From: JBGQBN01 sp041494805
Lineage (GTDB): Bacteria; Acidobacteriota; Terriglobia; Terriglobales; Acidobacteriaceae
DNA length: 42,082 bases
Assembly (NCBI GenBank): GCA_041494805.1
Contig: JBGQBN010000036.1
Span: forward strand, 1-42,082
Direction of reading: 5' to 3'
Shown: positions 34,393-42,082 of the stretch, piece after piece
How positions within the stretch are numbered: the stretch's first letter is position 1
Layout of the letters: each line of letters opens with the position of its first letter
Notes under the pieces: generated by a model
The model's database searches: none
The model's input: only the letters and a program-made list of their open reading frames with translations
What the model was told of the DNA's origin: nothing
Position numbers and translations under genes: made by a program

Positions 34393-37068
34393 CTACTGCG
34401 AAGCCACATTCCAGCCGCTAACTTCCACCGTCGGCTTGGCAGTTCCCAGCACGCTCGCCCGATACGACGCGCTGACCTCGCGCTTTTCACCGGGCAGCAG
34501 CGAGAAGTAGTTGTCCTGCCAAAGCACTGGCAGTATCTCCTGTCCGCCCTTGTTGACCTTCAGCCGCACGAAAAACGCCAGGCTCTTGCTGGAATTTTCC
34601 ACCGTGACGTGCGTAATCGCATCGTCACCCTTGCGCTCGGTGTGGCTGGCAATCTTCAGCTTGACCTTGGGCAATTGAGAAAGCGCCGTGTAGTCGGCGT
34701 AGGAAGCCGTCGGTGTCATCCACCAGTTGGATCTCTCCCAATCCAGGGTTTCCTGTTTGCTCGAAAGCCAGTAGAAGTTCGATCCCACCAGCTTCCCGTT
34801 CGCATCTTCCAGCTGCAGCAACAAGAAGTAAGTCGGGCTCAAGTCCTGAATCTCTGGCAGGGTCAGAACTTTATTCGTACTGTCGGCCGCGGCATCCAAA
34901 GTAGCCTGCTGCGAGAATTTCTCGGTCATATCCAGGTTGAGGACCTTGGCCGTCAGCTTCAAGCCCGTGGCATCTCCGTACTGGCTGCTGACCACCCAGA
35001 TGGAGTGATCGTCATACCCGTACACGGGATGCAGAGACTCCATCGCTATCTTCGCGCCGAAGTAGCCTCCGCCGGGACGCAGGTAGAAGTCGTACAAATG
35101 CCAGATCATCGAGGGCCAGGCGTTGTTCAGCATCCACTGGATCACGCCGGTCGACGCATACTTGTTGCGGCCGTAGGCCTCGAACATGGCGCGGATGCCC
35201 TCATAGCCCTGGAGCTGCGATTTGAGAGCGAAATCCTCCACGCTGTCCGCCTTGCCGTAGCGCGTGTTCAGCGCGTCCGTGAACACATGGATGTCCTTGA
35301 ACTCGCCGCCACCGGCATGAAAGTTCCACCAGTCGTCAATCGGCCAGAGATGGTCCTTGCCCAGCATGGTGCGGATACTTTCAATCGGAGGCACCGCTGG
35401 CCCCATGCTGGTTTCGGTATTGAAGCCGTAGGCTCCGCCGCAACCACCGGGGTTGCAGCTGTGCGGGGGCTGCGCTTTTTGGTCTTCCAGCCAATAGGAG
35501 GGCGCGATGTACTCGTACGGGCCGGTCATCTTTACGCCGCTTTGGCCGGTGACCGAAGTCGGTTTGCCAGTTGCGGAAGACACGACTGGATTCGGCCACC
35601 GCAGCTGCTTTTCCACGTTGAGGTAGATTTCCTCCACGTCCGGCGGCGGAGGATTGTCGCTGCCATTCAGCCACATCACCAGGCTGGGATGGCTGCGCAG
35701 GCGATAAATCTGATCGCGCAGCGATTGTTCGGCAATGACGAAGTCCTGCGGCTGCCATTTGCCCCAGCGCTCCCAAAAGTCGCAGCAGCACCAGCCCGCC
35801 ATGACCAGCAGGCCCTCGTGGTCGGCGAGGTCGAGAAATTCTTTCGTCTCCAGCTTGCCTTCCAGGCGGATGGTATTCAGCCCCAGGTCCTTCACGTAGC
35901 GAAATTCGTCCCGCAGCCGCTGCGAGTTCTCCCGCAGCATCATGTCGGGAGACCAGCCACCGCCACGGATCAGAATCTTCTTGCCATTGATCGAGAAGGC
36001 CAGCTTGTTGCCGTCAAGCAGCTCGGAATTGATTTCGCGGACCCCGAAATGTGTCTCCGCTCGGTCCGAAACTTTGCCCGCAACCTCGAAATCCATGCTC
36101 AGCTGGTAAAGGTTGGGCGTGCCCATCTGCGCCGGCCACCACAGCCGCGGACGGGAAATGTTGAGTTGCGAAACCTGGTCGGGCTCGAACGCCACGTCCT
36201 TGGCCTCGCCCGCGGCCAGCTCCACATCCTGCGAGAATTCAATCTTGTCGATCCGCCCTTTGAGTGCGCCCTTCACCGGCTGGGTGGTCGCATTCTTCAG
36301 CAGGGCCGTAACCGTGAGGTGCGCGCGATCATTGGCAGGCGAGTCCACTTTCGAAATGACCGTGGGATAACGCAACGCTACCGGACCGCTGGTGGTGATC
36401 TCCACCCCGCGCCACAATCCCATGTTCTTGTCCGGAGGTGCGGGATTCCAGTCTACGAAGGTGATGGCGAGATTATTCTCCGTCGGCGCCCAGACCTGTA
36501 CCGCCAGCACGTTGGTCTTGCCGGGCTGGGCTGCATCGGTAATGTTGAATTCGTAGGTCCGCCACGCTCCGGCCACGTCTTCCGATTTGGCAATCTGCTT
36601 CCCGTTCAACCAGATGTCGGCGCGGTAGTTGATCCCGCCAAAGTTCAGCCAGACGCTCTTTCCCTTGTAACCCGCCGGGATTACGAACTGCTTGCGATAC
36701 CACCACGACACCGCGAACGGGCTGTCCGGCTGCATGGCAATGTTCGAGAAATTCGCCCCGATGGGATAGGTCGCGCCCGGAATCGAGCGCAGGTTCATGC
36801 CAAAATCCGGGTCGGGGTAAACCTTTTGCTTCACCAGCGCCGCCACCACCGTGGTGGGCACCGTCACCGTGTACCATCCTTTCGGTTGGAATCTGGGCGT
36901 GGAAAGCAGCTCGGGTTTCTGCTCCACCTTCGACGAAGACTGCAACGCCCACCCGTCGCTCAGCGAGAGTTTGGCTTCGGCTTGCGCGCGATGAGCATGG
37001 GATTGCTGCGCCACGACCGGAATGGAAAACAACACCAGCGACAGACACAACAGGCTGCGCGTCTTCAT
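34393..37068 (-). CDS. Secreted GH2 enzyme, probably exo-beta-D-glucosaminidase
   Basis: An 891-residue glycoside hydrolase family 2 protein with a signal peptide (about residues 1-21). The sugar-binding jelly roll (about 30-215), immunoglobulin-like domain, TIM barrel (about 340-640) and C-terminal beta domains follow in order. The acid/base site reads LNGSDNPPPP (Ser470-Asp471) in place of the usual Asn-Glu, and the nucleophile is Glu552 in FNTETSMGP. This Ser-Asp doublet marks the CsxA-type exo-beta-glucosaminidase subfamily, which releases glucosamine from chitosan ends. ATG 37068 starts a clean signal peptide; an 11-codon longer frame is unsupported. LacI-like sites lie upstream. Confidence 0.85.
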   Translation of the reverse strand: MKTRSLLCLSLVLFSIPVVAQQSHAHRAQAEAKLSLSDGWALQSSSKVEQKPELLSTPRFQPKGWYTVTVPTTVVAALVKQKVYPDPDFGMNLRSIPGATYPIGANFSNIAMQPDSPFAVSWWYRKQFVIPAGYKGKSVWLNFGGINYRADIWLNGKQIAKSEDVAGAWRTYEFNITDAAQPGKTNVLAVQVWAPTENNLAITFVDWNPAPPDKNMGLWRGVEITTSGPVALRYPTVISKVDSPANDRAHLTVTALLKNATTQPVKGALKGRIDKIEFSQDVELAAGEAKDVAFEPDQVSQLNISRPRLWWPAQMGTPNLYQLSMDFEVAGKVSDRAETHFGVREINSELLDGNKLAFSINGKKILIRGGGWSPDMMLRENSQRLRDEFRYVKDLGLNTIRLEGKLETKEFLDLADHEGLLVMAGWCCCDFWERWGKWQPQDFVIAEQSLRDQIYRLRSHPSLVMWLNGSDNPPPPDVEEIYLNVEKQLRWPNPVVSSATGKPTSVTGQSGVKMTGPYEYIAPSYWLEDQKAQPPHSCNPGGCGGAYGFNTETSMGPAVPPIESIRTMLGKDHLWPIDDWWNFHAGGGEFKDIHVFTDALNTRYGKADSVEDFALKSQLQGYEGIRAMFEAYGRNKYASTGVIQWMLNNAWPSMIWHLYDFYLRPGGGYFGAKIAMESLHPVYGYDDHSIWVVSSQYGDATGLKLTAKVLNLDMTEKFSQQATLDAAADSTNKVLTLPEIQDLSPTYFLLLQLEDANGKLVGSNFYWLSSKQETLDWERSNWWMTPTASYADYTALSQLPKVKLKIASHTERKGDDAITHVTVENSSKSLAFFVRLKVNKGGQEILPVLWQDNYFSLLPGEKREVSASYRASVLGTAKPTVEVSGWNVASQ

Positions 37069-37173
37069 GAAGAGGTCCCTTTGCTGAGAAGTGAGGTCCA
37101 ACGGCGCTCCATTATCCCGGTCTGCTGGACCGAGCGGAGTTTGCCGGCACAGAAAACTATGCCCAGCCTTGAT

Positions 37174-37199
37174 AACACGTTTTAATGATTCGTTTCAAT
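37174..37199 (-). promoter_or_regulatory. Double LacI-like operator upstream of the GH2 gene
   Basis: Two CG-centred imperfect palindromes lie side by side: TGATTC|GTTTCA (centre 37191-37192) and ATAACAC|GTTTTAA (centre 37178-37179), 13 bases apart. On the minus strand the first contains ATTGAAACGA, identical to the word in the deacetylase operator. They lie 110-125 bases before the GH2 start codon. Confidence 0.5.
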
Positions 37200-37355
37200 G
37201 ACCGAATTTCCCTTCCGCGAGCTGTGAGGTCCGCGAACCGTAGCCGCGAAGCGGCGGAAGAGTGCAGCCGGCAACCTGCGCCAATGGACATCGTCGCCCG
37301 GTGGCTTCTAGTCTATAATCATTAATTCTGCCCTTCACTCCGGAGTGACAAGAAA

Positions 37356-39344
37356 ATGATTCGATTTTTGCAAACCCCTGGCCCGGTCAAAAAAGTGATT
37401 CTCAGCGCCATACTGCTGGTGTTCTGCGGCGCCATGGTGATCACCCTCATCCCTGGCGGTCTGGGTACAGGCATTGGCCTGGGCGGACCCGGCCAAGGCG
37501 TCGTCGCCACGGTGGACGGAGTGCCGGTCGCCACCCTGGAAGTGCAGCATGAAGCCCGGCAAATGCTCAAGCAGCAATTCCCGCGCGGCGGGCCCCAGGC
37601 CTCGATGTTGCTCCCCTTCTTTGCTTCCCGCGCTGCCGAGAATCTCATTAACCAGCAGATTGTGCTGGCGGAGGCGCAACGCCTGGGCTTGCATGCCACC
37701 GACGAAGAACTGCGGGATGAGTTACAGCATGGGCGCTATGGCCCCGCTTTCTTCCCGGATGGCAACTTCATCGGGCAGGAAGCCTATGAGGCCCGGCTGC
37801 AGCAGGCCGACCTGACCGTGGCGCAGTTCGAGGAGGGGGTAAAGCAGCAAATCCTTTTGGACAAGCTGCGCAACCTGATTGCGGGCAGCGCCTCCGTCAC
37901 CGAGGCCGAGGTTCGCAAGGAATTCGAGAAACGCAATACCAAGATCAAGTTCGACTATGCCGTGCTTCACAAAGACGACATCCTCAAGAACATTCATCCC
38001 AGCGAAGCCGAACTGAAGGCCTTCTACGAGCGCAACAAGGCGTCCTACATCGCCTCCATTCCAGAAAAGCGCAAGATCAGGTACGCGCTGGTTGATACCG
38101 CGAAAGTTCAGGCCCAGACGCCCATCACTCACCAGGATTTGCAGGCCTACTACAATCAGCACCGCGACGACTTCCGGGTCGAGGAGCAGGTGAACATTCG
38201 CCACATTCTGCTCAAGACGCCCCTGCCCGGTCCCGATGGCAAAGCCGATCCCAAAGGTGCGGAGGAAACCCGGAAAAAGGCCGAAGAAGTGCTGAAGCAG
38301 TTGAAAGCGGGAGCGAAATTTGAAGACCTGGCCGCGAAGTATTCCGAAGACACCACCAGCGCCAAGAACGGCGGCTCCCTGGGCTGGATTGGGAAAGGCC
38401 GCACCGTGCCCGAGTTTGAAAAGGCGGCCTTCGCGCTGCCCAAGGGAGGCACCAGCGAACTGGTGCATAGCAGCTACGGATTCCACATCATCCACGTGGA
38501 CGACAAGCAGGGCGCGCACTTGAAAACACTCGATGAAGTTAAGGACCAGGTCGAATCCATTGTCAGGAACGAAAAAGCCGCGAACGCGGCTGACAATCTG
38601 GCCCGCATGCTGCTCAACCAGGCCCGCGCCAACGGGCTCGACCAGGCAGCTGCCGCCAAGGGCCTTCAGGTCGTGAACACCGAGTTCATCAGCCGCATCG
38701 ACGCGTTGCCCGGCATCGGCAGTTCGCCCGAGTTCATGGAAGCTGTGTTCAGCGCGCGTGAGAAATCTCCGCCCGACGAGGCGCAATTGCCCCAGGGCTA
38801 TGCCGTATACGAAGTACTGGCCGTCAAGCCGCCGGCCACACCCACGTTCGAGGAGATTCGCAGCCGCGTGGAAACCGAGTTCAAGAATGAGCGCTCCGGA
38901 GCCCTGCTGTCACAAAAGATGCAAGAGCTGGCCGATCGCGCCAAAGCCGGACACGATCTGAAAAAAGCGGCCCGGGAACTCGGCGCCACCCTGAAGACCA
39001 GTGACTACGTGCTGCCCGATGGACAAGTCCCGGAAATCGGCTCCCTGACCGGGCCCGCCGCAATCGCGTTCACCATGAAGGCAGGCGAGATCAGCGGCCC
39101 CATTGACAGTGGCAACACCGTCGCCGTGCTGTCCATCGTGGAAAGGCAGGAGCCCGCTCCACAGGATTTTGACGCCAAGAAGGACGAAATCCGGGACTCG
39201 CTTCTGCAGGCCAAGCAAGGAGAAATTTTCGCCCTGTTCCTGGGCAACCTGCGGGACCAGATGGAAAAATCCGGGAAGCTAAAAATCAACCAGCAAGAGA
39301 TGAAAAACTTGACCCGCGCACCGAGCGGGGAAGAGGGCGAATAG
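37356..39344 (+). CDS. PpiD/SurA-type peptidyl-prolyl cis-trans isomerase
   Basis: A 662-residue periplasmic folding factor. One membrane anchor (about residues 12-34) is followed by a SurA-like N-terminal chaperone domain (about 50-240), a parvulin domain (about 279-385; NIRHILLKT, GGSLGWIGKGRTVPEFEKAA, SSYGFHIIHVDD), and a C-terminal helical region with a second, inactive-looking parvulin-like segment. It resembles PpiD in anchor and length and should assist proteins leaving the Sec translocon. GGAGTGAC lies before the ATG. The gene is divergent from the GH2 gene and is followed by a hairpin terminator. Confidence 0.88.
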   Translation: MIRFLQTPGPVKKVILSAILLVFCGAMVITLIPGGLGTGIGLGGPGQGVVATVDGVPVATLEVQHEARQMLKQQFPRGGPQASMLLPFFASRAAENLINQQIVLAEAQRLGLHATDEELRDELQHGRYGPAFFPDGNFIGQEAYEARLQQADLTVAQFEEGVKQQILLDKLRNLIAGSASVTEAEVRKEFEKRNTKIKFDYAVLHKDDILKNIHPSEAELKAFYERNKASYIASIPEKRKIRYALVDTAKVQAQTPITHQDLQAYYNQHRDDFRVEEQVNIRHILLKTPLPGPDGKADPKGAEETRKKAEEVLKQLKAGAKFEDLAAKYSEDTTSAKNGGSLGWIGKGRTVPEFEKAAFALPKGGTSELVHSSYGFHIIHVDDKQGAHLKTLDEVKDQVESIVRNEKAANAADNLARMLLNQARANGLDQAAAAKGLQVVNTEFISRIDALPGIGSSPEFMEAVFSAREKSPPDEAQLPQGYAVYEVLAVKPPATPTFEEIRSRVETEFKNERSGALLSQKMQELADRAKAGHDLKKAARELGATLKTSDYVLPDGQVPEIGSLTGPAAIAFTMKAGEISGPIDSGNTVAVLSIVERQEPAPQDFDAKKDEIRDSLLQAKQGEIFALFLGNLRDQMEKSGKLKINQQEMKNLTRAPSGEEGE

Positions 39345-39386
39345 GGCGAGCAGTGTCTTTCGTAGCGCCGGCGTCCGCCGGGCTGT

Positions 39387-39415
39387 AGCGAGGGCATCTT
39401 GCCCTCGCTTTTATT
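39387..39415 (+). terminator. Rho-independent terminator after the PPIase gene
   Basis: A perfect ten-base stem, AGCGAGGGCA-TCT-TGCCCTCGCT (39387-39409), is followed by TTTTATT. It lies 43 bases after the stop. The same kind of AGCGAGGGCATCTTGCCCTC box is also a frequent dispersed repeat in this bacterial group. Confidence 0.65.
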
Positions 39416-39438
39416 CTGAACACCGGCCCTCACTAAAT

Positions 39439-40965
39439 ATGCCTTTCCCCCGCGCCACCGGAATTCTGCTCCACCCCACGTCGCTACCCTCCCGCGGAGG
39501 CATCGGCGACTTCGGCCCCGCGTCATACGAATTCCTCGATTTTCTTGCTGCCGCGCGCCAGGGTTTGTGGCAGGTACTCCCGCTCGGTCCGCCCGCGAAC
39601 GGAGATTCTCCCTACTCCTCCACCTCGGCGTTTGCCGGCAACCCGCTGCTCATCAGCCTGGAGCGTCTGGCGGAGCGTGGCTGGATTGCGCCTTCCCGTC
39701 TGGCCAAATTTTCCTCTCTCGTTCGTGCCGTCGACTACGACGAAGTCCGCCAGACCAAGCTCCCCATGCTTCGTGAAGCAGCTAGCAACTTCCTGGAACA
39801 CGTTCCTGCCAGTGCCCGCTTCCAGCGCTTCTCTGCCGAAAATGCCTGGTGGCTCGAGGATTTCGTTCTTTTCGACGCCCTGCGCGACCGCTACGGAAAG
39901 CCGGACTGGAGCCGGTGGCCTCGCCCGCTGGCCCGCCGCGAAAGCACAGCTCTGGAAAGCACACGGAACGAACTGGCTTCCGAGCTGGCTATTCGCCGTG
40001 CCCTCCAGTTCGCCTTCTACGAACAGTGGCACGCCTTGCGGCTCGCCTGCGCGCAGCGCAGCATCCGTGTGGTGGGCGATATTGCCATTTTTGTTGATTA
40101 CGACAGCGCCGACGTCTGGGCCCATCGCGATCTTTTCCGCCTGCGCGAGGACCTGGAACCCGAATTCGTCGCTGGCGTGCCCCCGGACGCCTTCAGCGCC
40201 ACCGGCCAGCGTTGGGGCAATCCAGTGTACAACTGGGATGCCATGCGCGCCCGCGGCTACGATTGGTGGATCCAGCGCCTGCGCTGGGCGACCCAGACGT
40301 GCGACTACATCCGTCTCGATCACTTTCGCGGCTTTGAACAGTTCTGGGAGATTCCCGCCAGCGAGCCCACGGCGATTCACGGCCGTTGGGTAGACGGTCC
40401 CAAGGACGAGCTCTTTAACAAGCTGCGCGAAGCCCTGGGAGGATTGCCGTTCTTTGCCGAAGACCTGGGCTACATCACTCCCGAAGTGCACGCTCTGCGC
40501 GAGCGGCACCAGATTCCCGGTATGGCGGTACTGCAGTTTGGCTTCAGCAATCTCGGCGCGCACCACTACCTGCCGCACCGCTTAACGGCAGATCATGTGA
40601 TCTACACCGGCACGCACGACAACGACACCACGCTAGGCTGGTGGACCTCAGGCGCGACTGAACACGAGCGCCGCGCCGTCGAGGCCTACGTGGGACGCTG
40701 CGATAACGGCATCCAATGGTCGCTCATCCGCGCGGCGCAGGCCTCGGTCGCCAGTTTGTCCGTGGTCCCACTGCAAGATGTCCTCGGCCTGGGCAGCGAA
40801 GCCCGCCTGAACATCCCCAGCGTCAAAACGGGCAATTTTCGCTGGCGCTACCAGTTGGACGCGCTGACTGGAATTCTGATCAAGCGTTTGGCGAACCTGG
40901 CCGAAGTCACCGACCGCCTGCCCCAGCCAGTTCCCATACCGCCGCCGGAAGACTTCGCGGCGTAA
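39439..40965 (+). CDS. malQ: 4-alpha-glucanotransferase (amylomaltase)
   Basis: A 508-residue GH77 enzyme that moves alpha-1,4-glucan segments between chains in maltodextrin and glycogen metabolism. The opening RATGILLHPTSLPSRGGIGD is diagnostic. Catalytic residues are visible: nucleophile Asp294 (IRLDHFRG), acid/base Glu341 (FFAEDLGYITPEV) and Asp394 (GTHDNDTTLGWW). It has the short bacterial form without N-terminal extensions. No ribosome-binding site is evident before ATG 39439. It stands alone between two hairpins, with no other glycogen genes in the window. Confidence 0.93.
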   Translation: MPFPRATGILLHPTSLPSRGGIGDFGPASYEFLDFLAAARQGLWQVLPLGPPANGDSPYSSTSAFAGNPLLISLERLAERGWIAPSRLAKFSSLVRAVDYDEVRQTKLPMLREAASNFLEHVPASARFQRFSAENAWWLEDFVLFDALRDRYGKPDWSRWPRPLARRESTALESTRNELASELAIRRALQFAFYEQWHALRLACAQRSIRVVGDIAIFVDYDSADVWAHRDLFRLREDLEPEFVAGVPPDAFSATGQRWGNPVYNWDAMRARGYDWWIQRLRWATQTCDYIRLDHFRGFEQFWEIPASEPTAIHGRWVDGPKDELFNKLREALGGLPFFAEDLGYITPEVHALRERHQIPGMAVLQFGFSNLGAHHYLPHRLTADHVIYTGTHDNDTTLGWWTSGATEHERRAVEAYVGRCDNGIQWSLIRAAQASVASLSVVPLQDVLGLGSEARLNIPSVKTGNFRWRYQLDALTGILIKRLANLAEVTDRLPQPVPIPPPEDFAA

Positions 40966-40989
40966 TCTCCGTTGGGCTCTGCCTATCAA

Positions 40990-41021
40990 CAAAAAAAAGC
41001 CGGGGTCTGAAGACCCCGGCT
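40990..41021 (-). terminator. Rho-independent terminator of the XRE regulator gene
   Basis: A perfect ten-base stem, AGCCGGGGTC-TGAA-GACCCCGGCT (40998-41021), is preceded on the plus strand by eight A residues, so on the minus strand it ends in a U tract. It lies 30 bases beyond the regulator's stop. It has no T tract in the malQ direction. Confidence 0.8.
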
Positions 41022-41050
41022 GCAGTTGGCTGGTTGCCCGGATAAAATTG

Positions 41051-41590
41051 TCAGGCGCTGCGGCGTGGACGCAGGGTCAAATCCCGAACCTGCGCCAGAA
41101 CACTCGACATCTGCAACCCGTCCAGTTGCGACACGAAGGGCAGCAGGTCCGCGATAAACTGGTCTTTGATCAGCTCGCCGATTTCCTCCTGGCGATTGCG
41201 CTCGCCGCCGGAGAGCAGGTCCGGCACAGTCACTTCCAGTGCCCGCGCCAGCCGCTCCAGTGAGGAAAGAGTCGGCGTGGCTTTCTCGTTTTCGATCTTG
41301 GAAACGTAAGTCCGCGGCACCGACATGCGGGTTGCCAGTTGCCGCTGGCTGAGCCCGTTGCGCAAGCGCAGCGAACGAATCGAGGCCGCTAGGTTCAGAT
41401 GCCCGCGCCCGTTGCCATTGGCCGGCATCAGCGGCGGCGGTGGGGTGGCTGCGACGATTTCCGGTTCATCCTCGTCTAACGAGGCATGGCAGCGCCGGCA
41501 AAGGTCATTGGAAGTACGGAATTGGACCAGCAGGCAGTGATCGCAACGAACGACTTCCCTTGAATCTACTGGAGCAAGGGCTGTGGCCAT
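41051..41590 (-). CDS. XRE-family regulator with N-terminal zinc-ribbon-like motif
   Basis: A 179-residue DNA-binding protein. Residues about 16-36 carry two C-x-x-C pairs (CDHC and CRRC, 12 residues between), a likely zinc ribbon. After a proline-rich linker, an HTH_3 domain covers about 65-125, with RQLATRMSVPRTYVSKIENE as the helix-turn-helix. A C-terminal helix region (about 130-175) may mediate dimerisation. The gene has its own promoter, a structured 5' leader and a terminator, so it forms a single-gene unit. Target genes are unknown; the HD-domain gene is divergent. Confidence 0.85.
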   Translation of the reverse strand: MATALAPVDSREVVRCDHCLLVQFRTSNDLCRRCHASLDEDEPEIVAATPPPPLMPANGNGRGHLNLAASIRSLRLRNGLSQRQLATRMSVPRTYVSKIENEKATPTLSSLERLARALEVTVPDLLSGGERNRQEEIGELIKDQFIADLLPFVSQLDGLQMSSVLAQVRDLTLRPRRSA

Positions 41591-41624
41591 CTAGGTGTGG
41601 GAGTTGCCAGAGCGGGGCTTCTCC

Positions 41625-41654
41625 TGGAACCGTTGAAGCAGGTTCCAAACCTGC
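41625..41654 (-). promoter_or_regulatory. Two mutually exclusive leader hairpins of the XRE gene
   Basis: On the minus-strand transcript, GCAGGTT-TGG-AACCTGC (41654-41638) forms a seven-base stem at the expected 5' end. TGGAACC (41647-41641) can instead pair with GGTTCCA (41631-41625) across nine bases. The two stems share bases and cannot coexist. Confidence 0.4.
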
Positions 41655-41659
41655 AGCGT

Positions 41660-41688
41660 AATCTAGGGACAACACCGGGATGTGTCAA
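41660..41688 (-). promoter_or_regulatory. Promoter of the XRE regulator gene
   Basis: On the minus strand, TTGACA (41688-41683), a 17-base spacer, and TAGATT (41665-41660). The predicted transcript starts near 41653 and has a leader of about 63 bases. TAGATT also recurs at about 41695-41699 (complement of AATCTAGG). Confidence 0.65.
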
Positions 41689-41772
41689 GCAAAATCTAGG
41701 CCTAAACACAAAGTATCTTGTGGAAAAAGCAAAGTTAGCCGGCGAAAACCAGGAGAAAACAGGCAAGAAACC

Positions 41773-42082
41773 ATGATCGATCGCGAACAGGCGTGGTGTT
41801 TACTAACTGAGTTCACCCGATCGGAAAGTTTGCGCAAACATGCGCTGGCGGTCGAAGCCTGTATGCGCGCCTACGCCCGCAAGTTTACCGGGCATGAAGA
41901 TTTGTGGGGAGTAGTCGGCCTCATCCATGACTTCGATTACGAGAAGTGGCCCAGTCAGGAAGAGCATCCCTACAAGGGCAACGAAATTCTGAAAGAGCGC
42001 GGCTACTCGGACGAAATCCGCCGCGCCATCATGTCGCACGCCGAGTATTCCGGCGTCCCACGCCAGACTCCGATGGAGAAAG
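41773..42082 (+). CDS. HD-domain hydrolase, N-terminal part (runs off window)
   Basis: The first 103 residues of an HD-superfamily protein, open at the right edge. The helix LRKHALAVEACMRAYARKF provides the first metal-ligand His, and GLIHDFDYEK is the HD doublet; further His residues follow (EEHPYKG, MSHAEYSG). This is the pattern of HDIG-type proteins of about 180 residues that act on nucleotides or related phosphate esters. AGGCAAG stands before ATG 41773. Confidence 0.85.
   Translation, partial: MIDREQAWCLLTEFTRSESLRKHALAVEACMRAYARKFTGHEDLWGVVGLIHDFDYEKWPSQEEHPYKGNEILKERGYSDEIRRAIMSHAEYSGVPRQTPMEK

Noticed and set aside
34609..37185. Plus-strand open frame of 858 codons opposite the GH2 gene
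   Set aside because: It is the antisense of a clearly recognised glycoside hydrolase in GC-rich DNA. Its composition is Arg/His/Val-rich and no domain is seen.

Overview
The window is about 42 kb of GC-rich bacterial chromosome with dense, mostly well-formed genes on both strands. Its character suggests a soil-type Acidobacteriota (Terriglobia/Koribacter-like) genome. The reasons are the secreted FG-GAP/ASPIC-UnbV (CRTAC1) proteins with TPRs, several small PilZ proteins, a split proton-translocating transhydrogenase, a chitosan-type GH2 enzyme, and GC-rich hairpin repeats between genes. This assignment is inference from gene content and style; there is no rRNA or other marker in the window.

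Layout. 1-7.2 kb is a loose, partly decayed region: the tail of an unidentified protein, a DUF3800 protein, a PilZ protein, a DUF4126 membrane-protein operon, tRNA-Lys(CTT), an arylsulfotransferase-like beta-propeller, and several fragments (N-terminally truncated FG-GAP protein, oxidase-like tail, orphan ORFs) bordered by dispersed repeats. 7.2-9.8 kb holds two adjacent MacB/FtsX-type ABC permeases without an ATPase. 9.7-10.55 kb is a pseudouridine synthase gene broken by an apparent one-base frameshift. 10.6-12.4 kb is a divergent pair, a CGNR zinc-finger regulator and an epoxide hydrolase, with a cluster of GGTTAC half-sites between them. 12.6-17.8 kb carries a secreted Kelch protein, a GAF protein, a rhodanese, two more PilZ proteins (one with a degenerate receiver domain) and an amidase.

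18.0-26.0 kb is the most unusual part. It is a tight cluster of a membrane-anchored five-haem cytochrome c fused to TPRs, a secreted CRTAC1/ASPIC beta-propeller, and a 1153-residue TPR-propeller-ASPIC protein with a C-terminal domain of about 430 residues that I cannot assign. It looks like a cell-envelope redox or assembly module of unknown substrate.

26.1-29.0 kb encodes the three-subunit NAD(P) transhydrogenase (PntAA, PntAB, PntB). It faces a minus-strand DUF47-PiT phosphate transport operon. 31.2-37.1 kb includes a secreted ChbG/YdjC-type deacetylase, an APC permease, a DUF1697 protein and a large secreted GH2 enzyme with exo-beta-D-glucosaminidase signatures. The deacetylase and the GH2 gene share a LacI-type operator word upstream, suggesting a small amino-sugar (chitosan/chitin oligosaccharide) regulon. 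37.3-42.1 kb has a PpiD/SurA-type peptidyl-prolyl isomerase, 4-alpha-glucanotransferase, a zinc-ribbon XRE regulator with a clear promoter, a structured leader and a terminator, and the start of an HD-domain hydrolase that runs off the end.
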